Below are positions 9,439 through 21,061 of a DNA stretch of 41,048 nt, one piece after another. Origin of the DNA: Saprolegnia diclina VS20 (taxonomy: Eukaryota; Oomycota; Saprolegniomycetes; Saprolegniales; Saprolegniaceae). Below the pieces are notes generated by a model. That model saw only the letters and a list, made by a program, of their open reading frames with translations, had not been told where the DNA came from and did not search any database. The stretch's first letter is position 1, and each line of letters opens with the position of its first letter. The stretch lies in NCBI RefSeq assembly GCF_000281045.1, contig NW_008246088.1, positions 574,455 through 615,502 of the forward strand. The letters run 5' to 3'. A program made the translations under genes and the position numbers.

Positions 9439-12416
9439 CTAGATGCTTTGGTCGAGGCTTGTCGGTAGCGTCGAGAGCTGTCGCATCGCGGCGTCGTACT
9501 TGGCGCTGAGCGCATCGCAACGCGCTTGGGCGTCGTCGAGGAGGCCTTGGTACATGGCGGCTTGCTCGCTCAGGCGCTCTTCGAGACCATCTACTTGAGC
9601 GACGTAGAAGCGGATGTCAGGCTCGTCCTTTGCTTGGAGCTTTGCTAGCAGCGCGGCGTTTGTACCTTCGAGCGCAGCGCAGCGCTCGCGCCACATGGCC
9701 ACGTGGGGGTCCGCGCTTCGCTTGGCACTTGGCGACGGCGGCGACGACGATGGCATGTGCGGCCGCACGGCCGCGCCGCGGAGCGGACTGCTGGCCTCAA
9801 GAATCTCCTCCATGGCCTCGACCTCGTGCTTGTACTGATCCAACTCGACTTGCTGCAGCTGGTAGCGCTCGACTTGGGCTTCGAGGTCGGTCACGCTCTT
9901 CTGCGCGTCGTGGAGTGCCGCCTCTTGACGACCGAGAAGCTGCGCGAGCCCGTCGTTTTGTTTTTTCAAGTGCGCGATCTCCAGATGCAGCGTCGCCGAG
10001 GCAGCGTGGTCACGGTCCAAGAGCTGTCGATGATTTGCGTGCTGCTTGTCGGCGAGCGCGAGCGCCCGCTCCAGCTGCGCCATCTTGGTCGCCATCGTCG
10101 CCTTCGTACGCTCAAGCGCCGTGATGTGGGCTTGCTGCGCCTCCAACGTCGCGTCCAATTGCACGCTGTTGGCTTGCTCCTGGTCGTACCGCGCGGTGAG
10201 CGATACAATGTGCTTTTGCAGCTGCTGCAACTGCACACCTGATGCGCGCGCTCCAGACTCAAGTTCGTCCCGCTCGAGTTCAAGCGCCGCGATCCGCGCA
10301 TGGTTCTCGACACTCTCGTGGTGTTTTTGCGCTCGCAGCGCCGTGAGCTGGCGCTCTTGCCCGTCAAGCTGCAGCTGCAAGTTTTCCATGTCCACGCTTG
10401 CGCTCGCGACGACGTCAAGATCTCGCACTTGGTTTTCAAGCTCGCGCACCTGGGCCTCCAGCGCGCGCTTTTGGGTTTGGAGTTCGCGCGCTTGCGACTC
10501 GCGATCTAATAGCGTAGCTTCCAGCTCGAGCACCCGAGCGCTCGACGCTCGCGATGGCTCTCGCGCATAGACGCTGCGACGAACATAGCACTGGTCGAGC
10601 TGCGCCCGCAGGACGTCAACGACCCACGCCGACGTGGACGACATGACGTCCCACACGCCGTCAACGTCCTTGCGACTGGCGAGCGCGCTCTGGAGCGACG
10701 AGCATTGCGCTGTGAGCAGCAGCTTCTCCTCGTTCATGCTCGCGACCGACGCTTGGAGCGTCGCCAGTTGCGTCTGGAGTTCAACGTGCGTGCGCTCGTA
10801 CGACGTAATCGTGGCGCTTAGCTGGTCGCGCTCGACCTTCCACGCGGCCATGTGGTCGTCGGGCTCGGCGACTGGTGCGCCAGCTTGGAGCGCTTCGATC
10901 GTGTCTTCGAGTACGTTCATGCGCGTGACGGCCTCGGCCATCTGCTCGCAGTGCGTCTTGGCTAGCCCCAAAAGCTTGGCGCGAAGGCTATGGAGCTCAT
11001 CGTGGGACCGATGGAGCTTCTCTTCCGTGCTGAGCTTGTACTGTTTGAACTCGTCTTCGAGGAGCGTCACGCTTTGCTGGGACCGCACGTACTCGCCGAG
11101 GCGCCGGAGTTCCTTCTTGAGGTTGAAGAGGTCGCGCTCGTAGCCTTGTTGGCTCGCCATCGTCTCGTCCTCGAGCTGAAGCGGCATGCGTTGGAGCTGC
11201 GCGTCGAGCGCCGCGATCGTGTCGGGTAGCACCAACGACGACGTGCGGTGCATCATCATCGGTGACGTCGGCGCGTCACTGTCGCTGTGAAAGTGCTGGA
11301 TGAGCGTCTCCGCGTCCGCCAAGTTGTGCTCAAGGCCCTCGGCCGCTTGGACCCACGCGGCGTTGGCACGCAGCAGCACCGACGAGCTGCTCCGGCGTGC
11401 CATCGCTGGCTTGAATAAATCGTCCTTCGATATCGACATTGCACTTGTTTGTGCGTGCTGAAGCTCACGCGTCAGAGCCTCGCACTTGCCTTGCCACATG
11501 AGCGTGGCAGCCTCAGCGGCTTCGCATTTGGACTTCCAGTTGAGTGCTGTCGTTGCGTACGTCTCGCAGTCGGCCTTGAGCCGAGCACACGCAGTGCTGA
11601 AGTCTGTGATCGTGGCCTCTTTGGTTGCGAGCAAGGCATCCTTTGCAGCCAATTCCTCGCCCTTGGCTGCGAGCTCGGTGTTCTTGGCTGCGAGCTCGGT
11701 GTTCTTGGCAGTAAGCTCGGTGTTCTTGGCAGTGAACTCGCATACCGTAGCTGCCAACTCGGCGTCCCTTGCTTCGAGCGATTCGTTGCACGCTGCGAGC
11801 TTGGCAGCACCTTCTTCCCGTTCAATCGCGAGATCAAGGTTGGCGGCGGCCTTGGCGGTTGGCGACGACTGCAGTGCTGCCATGGCCGCCGCTTCGATTG
11901 GCCGTGCCGTCGACAGCACGAGCGCTGGCGTCGAGAGCGATGCCGTCTTGCGCATCACAGGCTTGGTCTTGGATGACGTCTAGTAGGCATCCGGTTGACA
12001 TTTGCACTAACGAGATGACACAGTGCTACCTCGATCGCACTCGGTGGCTTGAGCAGCGACGAGGTGGTCGCTTGTCGAATGAGCGGTGGCTTCTTCTCCA
12101 GTAGCGTTGACCGAGGTGCGGACGATATGCGGCTCGTCGCCGAGCGTGGCAATGCCGTGCGCTGAATGTTGGACGACGACGCCGTCGACGGTCGTGGTTT
12201 CGGGATCGTCGACGTCGGCGCCGGCGGCGGACGCGTCTTGCTTGCGGGTGGTGTCTTGCTCGCCGGTGGGATGCTACTACTGCGAGGGCTTGCGACCGAC
12301 GGCCGTGGCTTGGCGGCGTCCGTCTGAAGACGCGTCGGGGCGGCCACGGACCGCCGCTGGGCGATGCGCGACGCCATGTCCCGTCTATTTCTGGCCTTTC
12401 TACGAGTTGCCTCCAT
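9439..12416 (-). CDS. Long coiled-coil protein, copy 2
   Basis: Exons 12416-12030 and 11979-9439 join in phase 0 over an intron at 11980-12029 (50 nt, GTAGCACTG...CTAG) and encode 975 residues. Exon 1 is a basic Ser/Pro/Thr-rich head of 129 residues. Exon 2 begins with tandem heptads (AAKNTEL units), then the shared motif ACARLKADCETYATTALNWK, then continuous coiled coil to the end. Intron position and the shared motif make it a paralogue of 3139-5129, although the tails differ in length and sequence. It ends 23 bases from the convergent flavoenzyme stop. Composition suggests a rod-like scaffold; partners are unknown. Confidence 0.8.
11641..11740 (-). repeat. 21-bp minisatellite encoding perfect heptads
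   Basis: Inside the coiled-coil gene, a 21-base unit (one heptad, AKNTELA-like) repeats about five times; units at 11662, 11683 and 11704 are nearly identical. Each unit keeps the heptad frame, so copy-number change would lengthen the rod by exact heptads. Confidence 0.75.
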
Positions 12417-12748
12417 GTCAAACTCGAGGTTGCTATGAATAGCAGCGCGCGGGACGACCCACGATGCAAGCCATCAACCGACGCGCCAGCGTCACCGAGA
12501 CACATCCGCTGCATCCTTCCATTGAGCGCTTGGTAGATCGCGTCAGAGCTGACACAGTCCCAAAGAGCTTCTTCCACTGCTAGTCGCCATTCGAACACCA
12601 CAAGCCTTTTGTTTGAAAGTACCACCTCGAGGAGTAATAACAAGCAGCATCAAAGACAAGTCCCGTCCATTCCTTTGAGATTACATCTCCAAAACATGCA
12701 AAATGCGCGCAGCAGTAGCGAGCGGGGACGGGCAACGCAAGTGGTTGC
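12417..12748. other. Intergenic, no gene seen
   Basis: 332 bp between the start of the coiled-coil gene and the end of the second trefoil gene, both on the minus strand. It should hold the coiled-coil promoter and the trefoil 3' end. No supported frame. Confidence 0.55.
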
Positions 12749-13900
12749 TTACGGCTTGACGACCGTCCACTGCGACCACGGGCCGTCCTTGGCGTTGGCG
12801 ACGTGCATCATGACCGAGTCGGGGTACGCGCCGCGGACGCAGTTGTTGCAGCGCGAGACAAACTTGCCCGTGTCGGCCTGGAGACCGATCTTGCCGTTGC
12901 CGAGGTCGACGCACGTAAACTGCGCCCACGCACCATCACGCCAGTTCTTGACATGGACGAACGCCTCGTCCGGGTAGGCAGCGCCGGCCGCGCAGTTGTT
13001 GCAGCGGGACAAGAAGTTGCCAGAGTCCGCCTGGAACGCGAGCTTGCCGTTACCAGTGTTGTAGACCTTCCACTGCGACCACGGGTTGCCCGCGAGCGCT
13101 GGCACGTGGAGCATGGCCGAGTCGGGGTACGCCGCACCCGGGATGCAGTTGTTGCAGCGGCTAAGGAACTTGCCAGTGTCAGCCTGAAGACCAATCACTT
13201 GACCGTCCGTGAACGTGCATGCGGGCGACGGGAGGCGGTTGACCGTAAACTGCGCCCACGGGCCGCTGGTGTAGGCGTTGACATGCACAAAGGCCGCATC
13301 CGGGTACGCACCGCCGGAGACGCAGTTGTTGCAGCGCGCCAGATAGTTGCCAGAATCGGCTTGGAAGGCAATCTTGCCGTTGCCAGCGTCGACGCACGTC
13401 CACTGGGCCCACGGACCAGTGCGCCAGTCCTTGACGTGGACGAACGCCTCATCCGGGTACGCGGCACCGGGCGCGCAGTTGTTGCAGCGCGCCAAGAAGT
13501 TGCCAGAGTCGGCTTGGAGCGCAAGCTTACCGTTGCCCGTGTTGGTGACCTTCCACACGGCCCACGGGTTACCCGTCGACGTCGAGACATGGAAGAAGGC
13601 CGAATCCGGGTTGGCACCGTTCGGGACGCAGCCGTTGCAACGGGCGAGGAGCTTGCCGGTGTCGGCCTGCACCGTGATGAGGTCGCCGTCGTTGAACGTG
13701 CACGCCGCTGACGCCGCGAGCTGGACCGTCTCCATGTTGAAGGACGGGAGTGCCGGCTCCGTGTGCGCGACGGTCGCCGAGTAGGCGCCGAGGAGCACGA
13801 GGCCGGCGCCAAGGCCGAGGAGCGCCTTGCGCGTGCGGGACATCGGCTCGACCTCCTTGAGAAGCAGGTGCGTCTGCGGGCGTTCGAGGTCAATGGGCAT
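12749..13900 (-). CDS. Type II membrane protein with two beta-trefoil (fascin-like) domains, copy 2
   Basis: A single exon of 383 residues, the close paralogue of 799-1983. Same architecture: polar head, hydrophobic anchor (LLGLGAGLVLLGAY), then six RCNxC repeats in two sets of three. By eye the repeat regions of the two genes are about 95% identical in DNA over long stretches, including silent positions, whereas the heads and linkers differ more. This points to recent duplication or gene conversion limited to the repeat part. An initiator-like TCATTTTC lies at 13932-13925, as in copy 1. Confidence 0.85.
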   Translation of the reverse strand: MPIDLERPQTHLLLKEVEPMSRTRKALLGLGAGLVLLGAYSATVAHTEPALPSFNMETVQLAASAACTFNDGDLITVQADTGKLLARCNGCVPNGANPDSAFFHVSTSTGNPWAVWKVTNTGNGKLALQADSGNFLARCNNCAPGAAYPDEAFVHVKDWRTGPWAQWTCVDAGNGKIAFQADSGNYLARCNNCVSGGAYPDAAFVHVNAYTSGPWAQFTVNRLPSPACTFTDGQVIGLQADTGKFLSRCNNCIPGAAYPDSAMLHVPALAGNPWSQWKVYNTGNGKLAFQADSGNFLSRCNNCAAGAAYPDEAFVHVKNWRDGAWAQFTCVDLGNGKIGLQADTGKFVSRCNNCVRGAYPDSVMMHVANAKDGPWSQWTVVKP

Positions 13901-15282
13901 GTTGGTGGCTTTCGAGGCGAATCGGAAAATGAAGTCGAGGGTGGCAGTCGACGAAGGTTGGCACCGGATCGGCGATCACTTTTTGCCCAACGATGTGCTA
14001 AGATACCATCGCCTGCGTGAATCTTGGTCGCGAACCTTCGAGTATCCAGTATTAACTAACTATCAGTTTGTTTGTACTGTAAATCTGTTCCGACTGCCAC
14101 AGACGAACGACGCTGCGAGATATTTTGCGTCCGTCCAGCACCTAGTCCTCCGAGCAGTGTTATATGAGGTGTAGCTTGCGCGCTTGATAGAGACCTTACG
14201 TCCAGACGACACTACTACACCGACGGGGGCTCGTAGACCTCTCTTGTTCGAGTGGGGCGTGCAGAGGATGGCGGGCACGCGCCGCCCAAGCTACTTCAAC
14301 GTGCGCATCGGACACATGTTTTGGTAGGACCCACCGACGGCATATGATTCGTGGGCGCACGCGGTGGACCCACCAGGTCGCCCGATGTTGAAATCCACCC
14401 AGAAGACCTTCTAGATGGACAGCCAAAAGGCTAGACTTGGCGTCGGGTAATCACCTGTGGAGGCTACGGCAGCAGACGTCGTGTAGAAGTTGTCGGTGAC
14501 GCCCAAGTGGCGGGTCCCAGCGGAAGACACGGAGGCCACTGCGATCATTTTTCTGGAGGGTCGGGGACCACGTCTGATAAAACGCCTGAGCGGGGTACCC
14601 CAGTCTTCCGCATCTTCCGCGAGGCTTTAGCGTACGCCTACGATCACCGCACGGACAGAGCCTTCGACGGACCAGATTGCTTTGCAGCTTATAGCTCGTC
14701 GATGAATCTGAACGCTTGAGTTTGGCGTCAAATCTTGGTCGAGCTTTGAATATTCCAACTCTGTCGTGTCGCCAGTCGTCGGGTGGCGTGGCAAAGCACC
14801 TTCGCCGCGCCTATCAGCGCCCATCCACGCAGCAGCTATAAGCGCCCATCTACGTTGAAGGCTGGTCCTAGCTCGATTTAAAAAAACCTCCTACCCCCGT
14901 TAGGCTGTCATGATAAAGAGTAGCCTCTGACTCAGTCAGCTCCCAGCATCAAGGTGATAGCACCACCGGATGTGTGGCGTGGGTGCAACTCAGATGCACA
15001 GATGCACGCAACGCCTTGCATACCGCACTTAGTGATCCATTTCTTAAATGATGCGAATGCGAGCGCAATTTCTACGAAATCAAATAATGTTGGGTTTTGT
15101 AAAATTTCGAAAGTGAAGCGTTCCTAGTGAAATGCGAATCTGTCATAGTCCTTGGCTGCGGTTGCGGCGCTCGTCTGCTTTCAGAATTCAAGAACACATT
15201 GTCATACAAACGCTGTCTAACTGTCTATAGCGTTGTTACTACAATGCAACTCCAATGTCGTGGACGTATAATCGATAAAAAG
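13901..15282. other. Gene-poor region, possible decayed repeat
   Basis: 1,382 bp with no supported gene. The part at about 14190-14720 is GC-rich, with several short coding-like frames on both strands that do not extend and resemble no family I know; it could be an old repeat or gene remnant. 14720-15282 is lower in GC with short A/T runs. The direct word TAAGCGCCCATC and a near copy lie at 14813-14850. Confidence 0.45.
13925..13932 (-). promoter_or_regulatory. Initiator-like motif before the second trefoil gene
   Basis: On the minus strand TCATTTTC ends 24 bases before the ATG at 13900 and is followed by CGATTCGCCTCGAA, nearly the same flank as at 761-780. Conservation between the paralogues supports a functional core promoter and short leader. 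Confidence 0.5.
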
Positions 15283-18200
15283 CTACGCGCCGCTTGGTTT
15301 CGAGTGGACGACTAAATGCTGGTACCCATACGCCTGCAAGAGCAACGTGAATGATCTGGTACCAAGGCGCATGCGCGCACCTTGCGGATTTGATCCAGCA
15401 GCGTCAAGATAACAGCGCGGTCCCCGGCGTAAATCTCACGGTCTTTGCGTAAGAGAACCAGCGGCATTGTCTACGAAATGTAATAACAATCCCACAAGGA
15501 AATATGGGAATGCACCAAAACGACCTTTTTGAGGCGCAGAATGTCGAGCACTTTTTTGATATTGTGGAGGCATGGCGCTTTCTTGCCTTTGGGCTGTCGG
15601 CACACACCCTCGAGCACACGAATGTGCTCGACCTTCTCGATGACCTCTACGAGCAAAAGGCCGTCGCGAAACTCGTCCAGCGTAGCGCCCTACGAGCCGT
15701 CTTGAATCAAGCTTTCAACGGTTGGACTACTTCAAGGCGCGGAATCGGTTTGATTTGGAGATGCTCAAGCCACGTAGTGAGAAGCTCGGTCTCGACGGCC
15801 GGTAGCGCAGCATTGGCGACGACGGGTTGCGGTCCCATGGACTGTCGTCGGATGAACTGAGGCGGCGCCTGAGGCGACGGCAGTGACGGTGGCCGCGCTT
15901 CCTCTTCGATCTCAAACCCGTCTGCGTGGGCGCGCGGCAGCAAGTCGAAGTCCGTGTCGATATCGATCTCCCGCCATTGGCGCGAGCTCGAGATCGCCGC
16001 TTGCGTGTGCACGCACTCGAGGTTCGTGCTTCCCGCATCAGTCGCGTCGTCATCGTCCTCTTCTCGAATCGGCAGCAAGTGGGCGGTGGAGACCACGGCG
16101 CGTGGCAAGCCTCGTCGCGGCGCCGCCACCTACCGTCGTCCAGCGATTTGCCTCATCAGAGGTGGTTTACCTCGGGGGTGTCGCCGAGGCTTTGTAGATC
16201 CTCCAAAAGCCCCAGCAGCACGACGTCGTCGCCAGCTCGCACCTACACCAACCCCGGCTTCCATCGTACTATGTGCGAAATCATCGCGCACCTTGTCTTC
16301 GCACCAGAGAAAGCGCTGGGGCATCGACGGCATCGACCGCAAATGCTCGAGCGCCTCTGCAATGTGCGCCCGCGCCACGGATGTTGGCATTGGATCGAGC
16401 ACGACGTGACATACTCCATTCCTGCTCTGCGTGAGGGCCAACGCCATCGCCAGCAAGAGGGTGCCGTTGACCAGACACGGCTGCATCATCGACACGCTAA
16501 GAAATTAGAGTGTGGAGCGTCCTACCTTGAGCATCTCAAACGACCAATGCTGCTGCGTGGCTGTAATAGTGCGTAGGTCGTTCAGAAAGCCTTTGGCGCG
16601 CAGCCACTCGGCGACCAGAATCTTGCGTGTTCCTAGCTCGTGGCCAATGGCGGGTGGCGCGGGTGGCGTCACCGGCGTCGATGCCTGTAGCGATTGCTGC
16701 AGGTGCCACCAAAAGCCGTAGACGGCGTGGAAGTGCCCCTTTAGAAGGCCGTACCCGTGCTCGAGCGACCAGTAGAGAGGAGGCAGCGAGATGCGCTGTG
16801 CGTGCAAGCAATGGAAACCGGCTTGCAAATTGGCTTTGGCCTGGTGCAGCGTCTTTGGCGACCGGTGAAACGTGAGTTCTCGGTCCCGCGCCACCAAACG
16901 GTTGAGCACGTCGCTACAACCCAAATTCGGCATTCTGTGAGCTTTGGTTCGAGGCATTTAGTTTACCAGAGAAAGCTGCCATTGCGGTACGGATCGGCGA
17001 GCAGTCCCGTGCTCGTCTACGCACAATCGTGTCTTGTTTCCAAAGGCAATCATCTTATGGCACGTACCGACGACGCATCGAGGCCGAGGTGCTGTAGCCA
17101 GTCGCGCACTGCGTGTACTTGCTCCGACGACACGCTGGGAAACACCACCTCGTTCTTACTGCCACTGCGTTCCGTTGGCGGGGCGGGTGGCGGTGATGGG
17201 ACTGGGCGGTCCCGCGACGGCGGCGGACTACGCTCCTTGTTGCGGCTCAGCTTGTACAGCACGCGGAGAAGCGTCCAGATGTGCTTGTCAAAGGCCGATG
17301 CGAGCGGGTCGTAAAGATCTAGCGCGCACACGACCGGGTGCGTCACTTCTGGGATCTCGCGAAGCAGGTGGAGGGCGAGCTGCAGGTTGTGTCGCTTCTG
17401 GGCGAGCGTGACCGGCTGCAAGCAGCAGCCTTGCGGGACGAACGTACCGGGTTGCGCCGCCACAGGGCGCAGCTTGGCTTTGGCGGACGACGCTCCCAAA
17501 CTACGTTGCATGAGAAGGAGTCCGGGCGACCAAACGGTTGGGGTTACTGGTAGACGGCAACGGCCGTGAGTTGGCAAATGATCACGCCATCTTTGAAAGC
17601 ATTGGCGGCCGAGGTCAGGAAGCTCGACGCCGTCGCCTTTTCGAGCGAAGCTTCAAAGCCGAGTGCAATGCCGAGCGATCGAATCCACTTGCAGATCGCA
17701 AAGGCGGTCGCTCGCTTGGTTTCGGCCATGTGCGCTGAGAACTCTGCGAGATCGGTCGCCCGAGTCGTCTTGGGCGTCGCACCCAAAGCTCTTGGGTCGT
17801 ACGGGGCATCGGCAGCGTCCACCATGCGGCGGTGCCCTCCTGCGTCGTTTAGATCGTATTTGCCATTTACTAGTAAAGTCGTACTGTTGGGCGTTGACCG
17901 CGCGCACGGTCGGGCGCTAGGGGTCTCGGGCACCCGCTTCGTAGATGCTTTGACGCTCTGCTGTGTCGACGGGTTCCAGCCATGCGGCGGTGACTTGGGT
18001 TGACGAGCCGCGGCTGGCAACGGCAGCTGTTTTTCGATTTGGCGCTGGAGCTGGGCGTCGAGTTTGTCGCGGTGCTGCACCTGCCGCGCCACGAGATCCC
18101 AGCGCTTCTTGAGTGCGCGTAGTAGGGTCGCGATCGCTATTTGCGAGCCGTCGAGGATGTCCAAGATGGTCTCCGGCTCCCGCAAGAGGTAGCGGTGGCT

Positions 18201-18549
18201 CCACTCGGCGGCCGAGACCAGTTGCAGCACCGACGTGAGCACGGTTTGCAGCTTCTGCGCGGGCGGCCCGAGGATCACGCGCACCCCGTCGTTCTCATTG
18301 TGCTATTGCATATTCAATCGTTTGAGCAACACGCGTAACAAGTGCGTACGTGGACGAGGCGGAAGATGTCGCAAAAGACATCGCCCGACCGAAGCTGGTC
18401 GAACGAGTCGACAAGGAGGCAGCTGGCCACCGGCAGCGAGTTGACCCAGTGCAAGAGTTGCTACGCGTCGCATGCGCTCATACCTGCCGATGCCACGAGC
18501 GGTTGCCTACCTTGTCTTCGTGGTCGCTCTGGCCACCACCACACGTCAT
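15283..18549 (-). CDS. Multi-CH-domain protein (five calponin-homology-like domains)
   Basis: Twelve exons: 18549-18511, 18460-18350, 18302-17548, 17500-17068, 17016-16967, 16913-16526, 16480-16292, 16242-16171, 16129-15731, 15689-15525, 15470-15381 and 15333-15283; introns 41-54 nt; 913 residues. Five segments follow the CH pattern of WL.xLG, a DG.LLC.L-type second helix, KA..NI..AL and a final GLL..L helix. They lie at about 13-130 (LLHWVNSL), 244-392 (ICKWIRSLGI, FKDGVIICQL), 424-539 (VRDWLQHLGL, YRNGSFLCDV), 559-672 (VAEWLRAKGF, VNGTLLLAMA) and 790-897 (LTTWLEHLQI, FRDGLLLVEVIEKV). Pro-rich and acidic linkers separate them. CH domains bind actin or microtubule components. Four in tandem are fimbrin-like, but spacing and sequence are unlike fimbrin. 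The last two exons are the least certain; reading through the final intron would give another short tail. Confidence 0.8.
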
Positions 18550-18645
18550 GTTGCCGCCTTTGCAGCGTTTCACTCGCGCCACAATCTTATCAAAGTATCA
18601 AGCTGGCCGTTTCGTAAAGTAGCTAGTACAATATATATATAAAAT

Positions 18646-20566
18646 TCAGATCTGAGTCGAACAGAGCGCAAGGCAGTGCTGGATGTCAGGGCCCGCAACA
18701 ACTTCGTCACTGTAGAGACGTCGCCCCAAGCTCGCCTCGGCCGCATCGCACGCCACATAGTACTGGGTCAGCATCGCCGCATACTCGGCGAGCGACACTT
18801 CAACGAAAATGCTCAAAGCCTCGGGGAAGGGCGGGACACCGACGATCGGCGAGGTCAAGACAAAGACATGCGTCTCCATCTTGCTCGCGCTGGAAATGTC
18901 CAGCATGAAGTTCGGACTCTCCGAGACCTTGGCCAAGCTGCGCGCGTCCGGCTTTACCACGTCATGTGCGTGCTCGAGAAGCAACGCGCTACATGTGTAC
19001 ATGAGTCCTCGTCTTGTTGCCAGCAGCATCATGGAGTCTGTACGCGTCCGAGTGGAGCTGCAAGTGGCGCCGGTCGTGGCGATAGAGCTGGTACGTCAAG
19101 AGGTAGTGCATGGCGGTGCGGACATGCGGCGACCAGTGCAGGAAGAGATTATAAAATAGCTTGGGATGCAAGATGGTCGACACGAGCTGCTCCTTCGCGT
19201 CCGTCGGCATGTGCTGCAAATGTGCGTCGACCCAGAGCAGCGCCGGTAGCGCCACCGAGTCGTCCTTGGACGCCAGCCATTGCAGCAGCAGTGGTATCAT
19301 GGCCCCAAGCGGCACAAAGGACGGGTATAAGTGCAGGCTCTGGAGCGTAGTAGACGACTCGCTCTGGTTCCCACCGCCTGCACTGCTGTTGACGTACGGT
19401 TGCGACGCCATGTGTATCCAGCGAGAGATGGCGCGGAGCGACCGCGTCAAGCCCGCGGGGTGCCACGAGGTATGCTGCTGCAGGCCCACGACCACCGTGG
19501 GCAAAAGCACTTGTACCATACCGGGGTTGGCCATGGATCTCGACGCACCCTCCAGCACTTGGTCGACCAATGAAAACGTCATTGGAAACATCGCTGACGT
19601 CTATGCCATCCATAACGACGTCAGATATGGACATTGCAGCAATCGCAGGGATACCGTGAGCTCGCCAACGGACGGCACGTGACTGAGCCACACGGTCGTG
19701 TCAAACACGACCAGCGCAAAGAGCTGCATGAGGTCGAGGTACCCCGGCACCATGCTCCAGTTGGGCGCGTGCACGCCGGCGCGGTGCGTTACGGACGCCA
19801 CGCACGCGTTAAACGCTTGCACAAACAGCACAAACAAACTGCCGTCCGAAGCCAGCACGAGGCGCCACGGACTGTCGTCGGGCAGCAGTGAGGCCGCGTC
19901 GGTGTCTTTGGCGAGCCAACCCCAGTGAAAGAGGTCCGGACAGGCGTCCATGAACGTCGTGTCAGTGCACTTGGCGAGGTGGGCGCGACGCTGTGCTTGA
20001 AGCATCTCGTGCAAGGTGGTCGGTCGAAGCGGTTTGTGCTGGCAGTAGCGCCGGTTGCAAATGTCGACGAACGGCGCTTGCAGCAGCGGAAACACAAAGT
20101 ACGCTCGCGTGGCCACGAGCGCGCAAAAGCGCTGGAGCTCGATCGAAAGCGTGTTGCGCAAGAGCAGCGACGAAGCGTGCACAAAGGTGTCGCCCACGAG
20201 CTTTCGGTAGAGATGCACGAGGCGCCATGCGTCGCGGTCGCCATCTTTGCGCACGTCCATTGTGTTGAAGTCAAAGTCGAGGTGCAAGAGAAGAAACTCG
20301 TCGCGCTGGACGAGGGCCTCGAGCAGGCGGTAACACATGTACTTGTACTTGAGCACAGAGATCTTGTCGACATGGCTGAGAAGAAGAACCCAGAGCGCGA
20401 GCATGCTCTCTTGCAGCGGCTTGGCGTCGCCGTCGGAGCGCGGGTTGGCCTCGAGAAGCGCTGCCATCTCATCGAGCAGCGGCGCCTTCATGGAGAGGTC
20501 AACCGTGAGCCCACCGTCCATGACATCGCCGACGCGATCGCGGAACGCGAGGCTCCATGCAGCCAT
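18646..20566 (-). CDS. Large alpha-helical protein, unrecognised
   Basis: Exons 20566-19655, 19600-19044 and 18988-18646 join over introns of 54 and 55 nt (phases 0 and 2) into 603 residues. The protein is Leu-rich and helical throughout, like a HEAT-type or other alpha-solenoid scaffold, without a signal peptide or obvious membrane span. Its stop lies 96 bases before the start of the CH protein on the same strand. The first splice (GTATCC...CATAG) was chosen over a 39-nt alternative because it has canonical ends and keeps frame. I cannot name the family. Confidence 0.65.
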
Positions 20567-21061
20567 CAGCGCAGGAAGATTTCAGATCCGAAAGATATGC
20601 CACCATTTTCGAAGGTGGATTCGGATTGGCTTGAAAATCGACACATTTTGGCCAACCCCATGCGTTTGTAAACGTGGACACGATCAAGACAATCGTCTAA
20701 ACCCACGCCCATTAATACCTAACGGCAGGACTTGCACCGCTCCTAAATCTAGTTTTGGAGATGGAATTGCTCGACGCATCTGGTCCTTGCATATAAGAGC
20801 ATGTGAGTTGTATCACTGTGCAGAAAGGCGCTACGATGGTCCAACGTGCATGGACAAGAATGAACTTAAGTGCGGTGTTTTAAACTATAGTGATCTATGT
20901 GCACCGCAACGGACAAGGACCAACACACGTTGATGACTTAAGCAAGCACTTTCGAGCGGCGATTGGCTGAAATCCTATCATTTCAACCAATCCGCGTTCC
21001 GAGCGACAGGGCCGAAGAAGGAAAGATCAATTGATTTTGTGTTGGGCCGAAGAAGGAGGCC
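20567..21061. promoter_or_regulatory. Divergent promoter region
   Basis: 495 bp between a minus-strand start (20566) and the SNARE start (21062). ATTGG at 20962-20966 and CCAAT at 20987-20991 form an inverted CCAAT pair around an initiator-like TCATTTCA (20978-20985). No gene is visible. The elements lie about 75-100 bases before the SNARE ATG. Confidence 0.45.

Noticed and set aside
9614-11983. Several plus-strand frames of 120-180 codons
   Set aside because: Shadows of the coiled-coil gene on the minus strand, without splice or start support.
14196-14720. Coding-like frames on both strands, perhaps a transposon remnant
   Set aside because: No catalytic motif or terminal repeat could be recognised, so no family is claimed; kept only as a gene-poor region.
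15283-18549. Locus as two or more separate genes
   Set aside because: Every exon junction keeps frame and completes a CH-like segment across the join, so a single gene is simpler.
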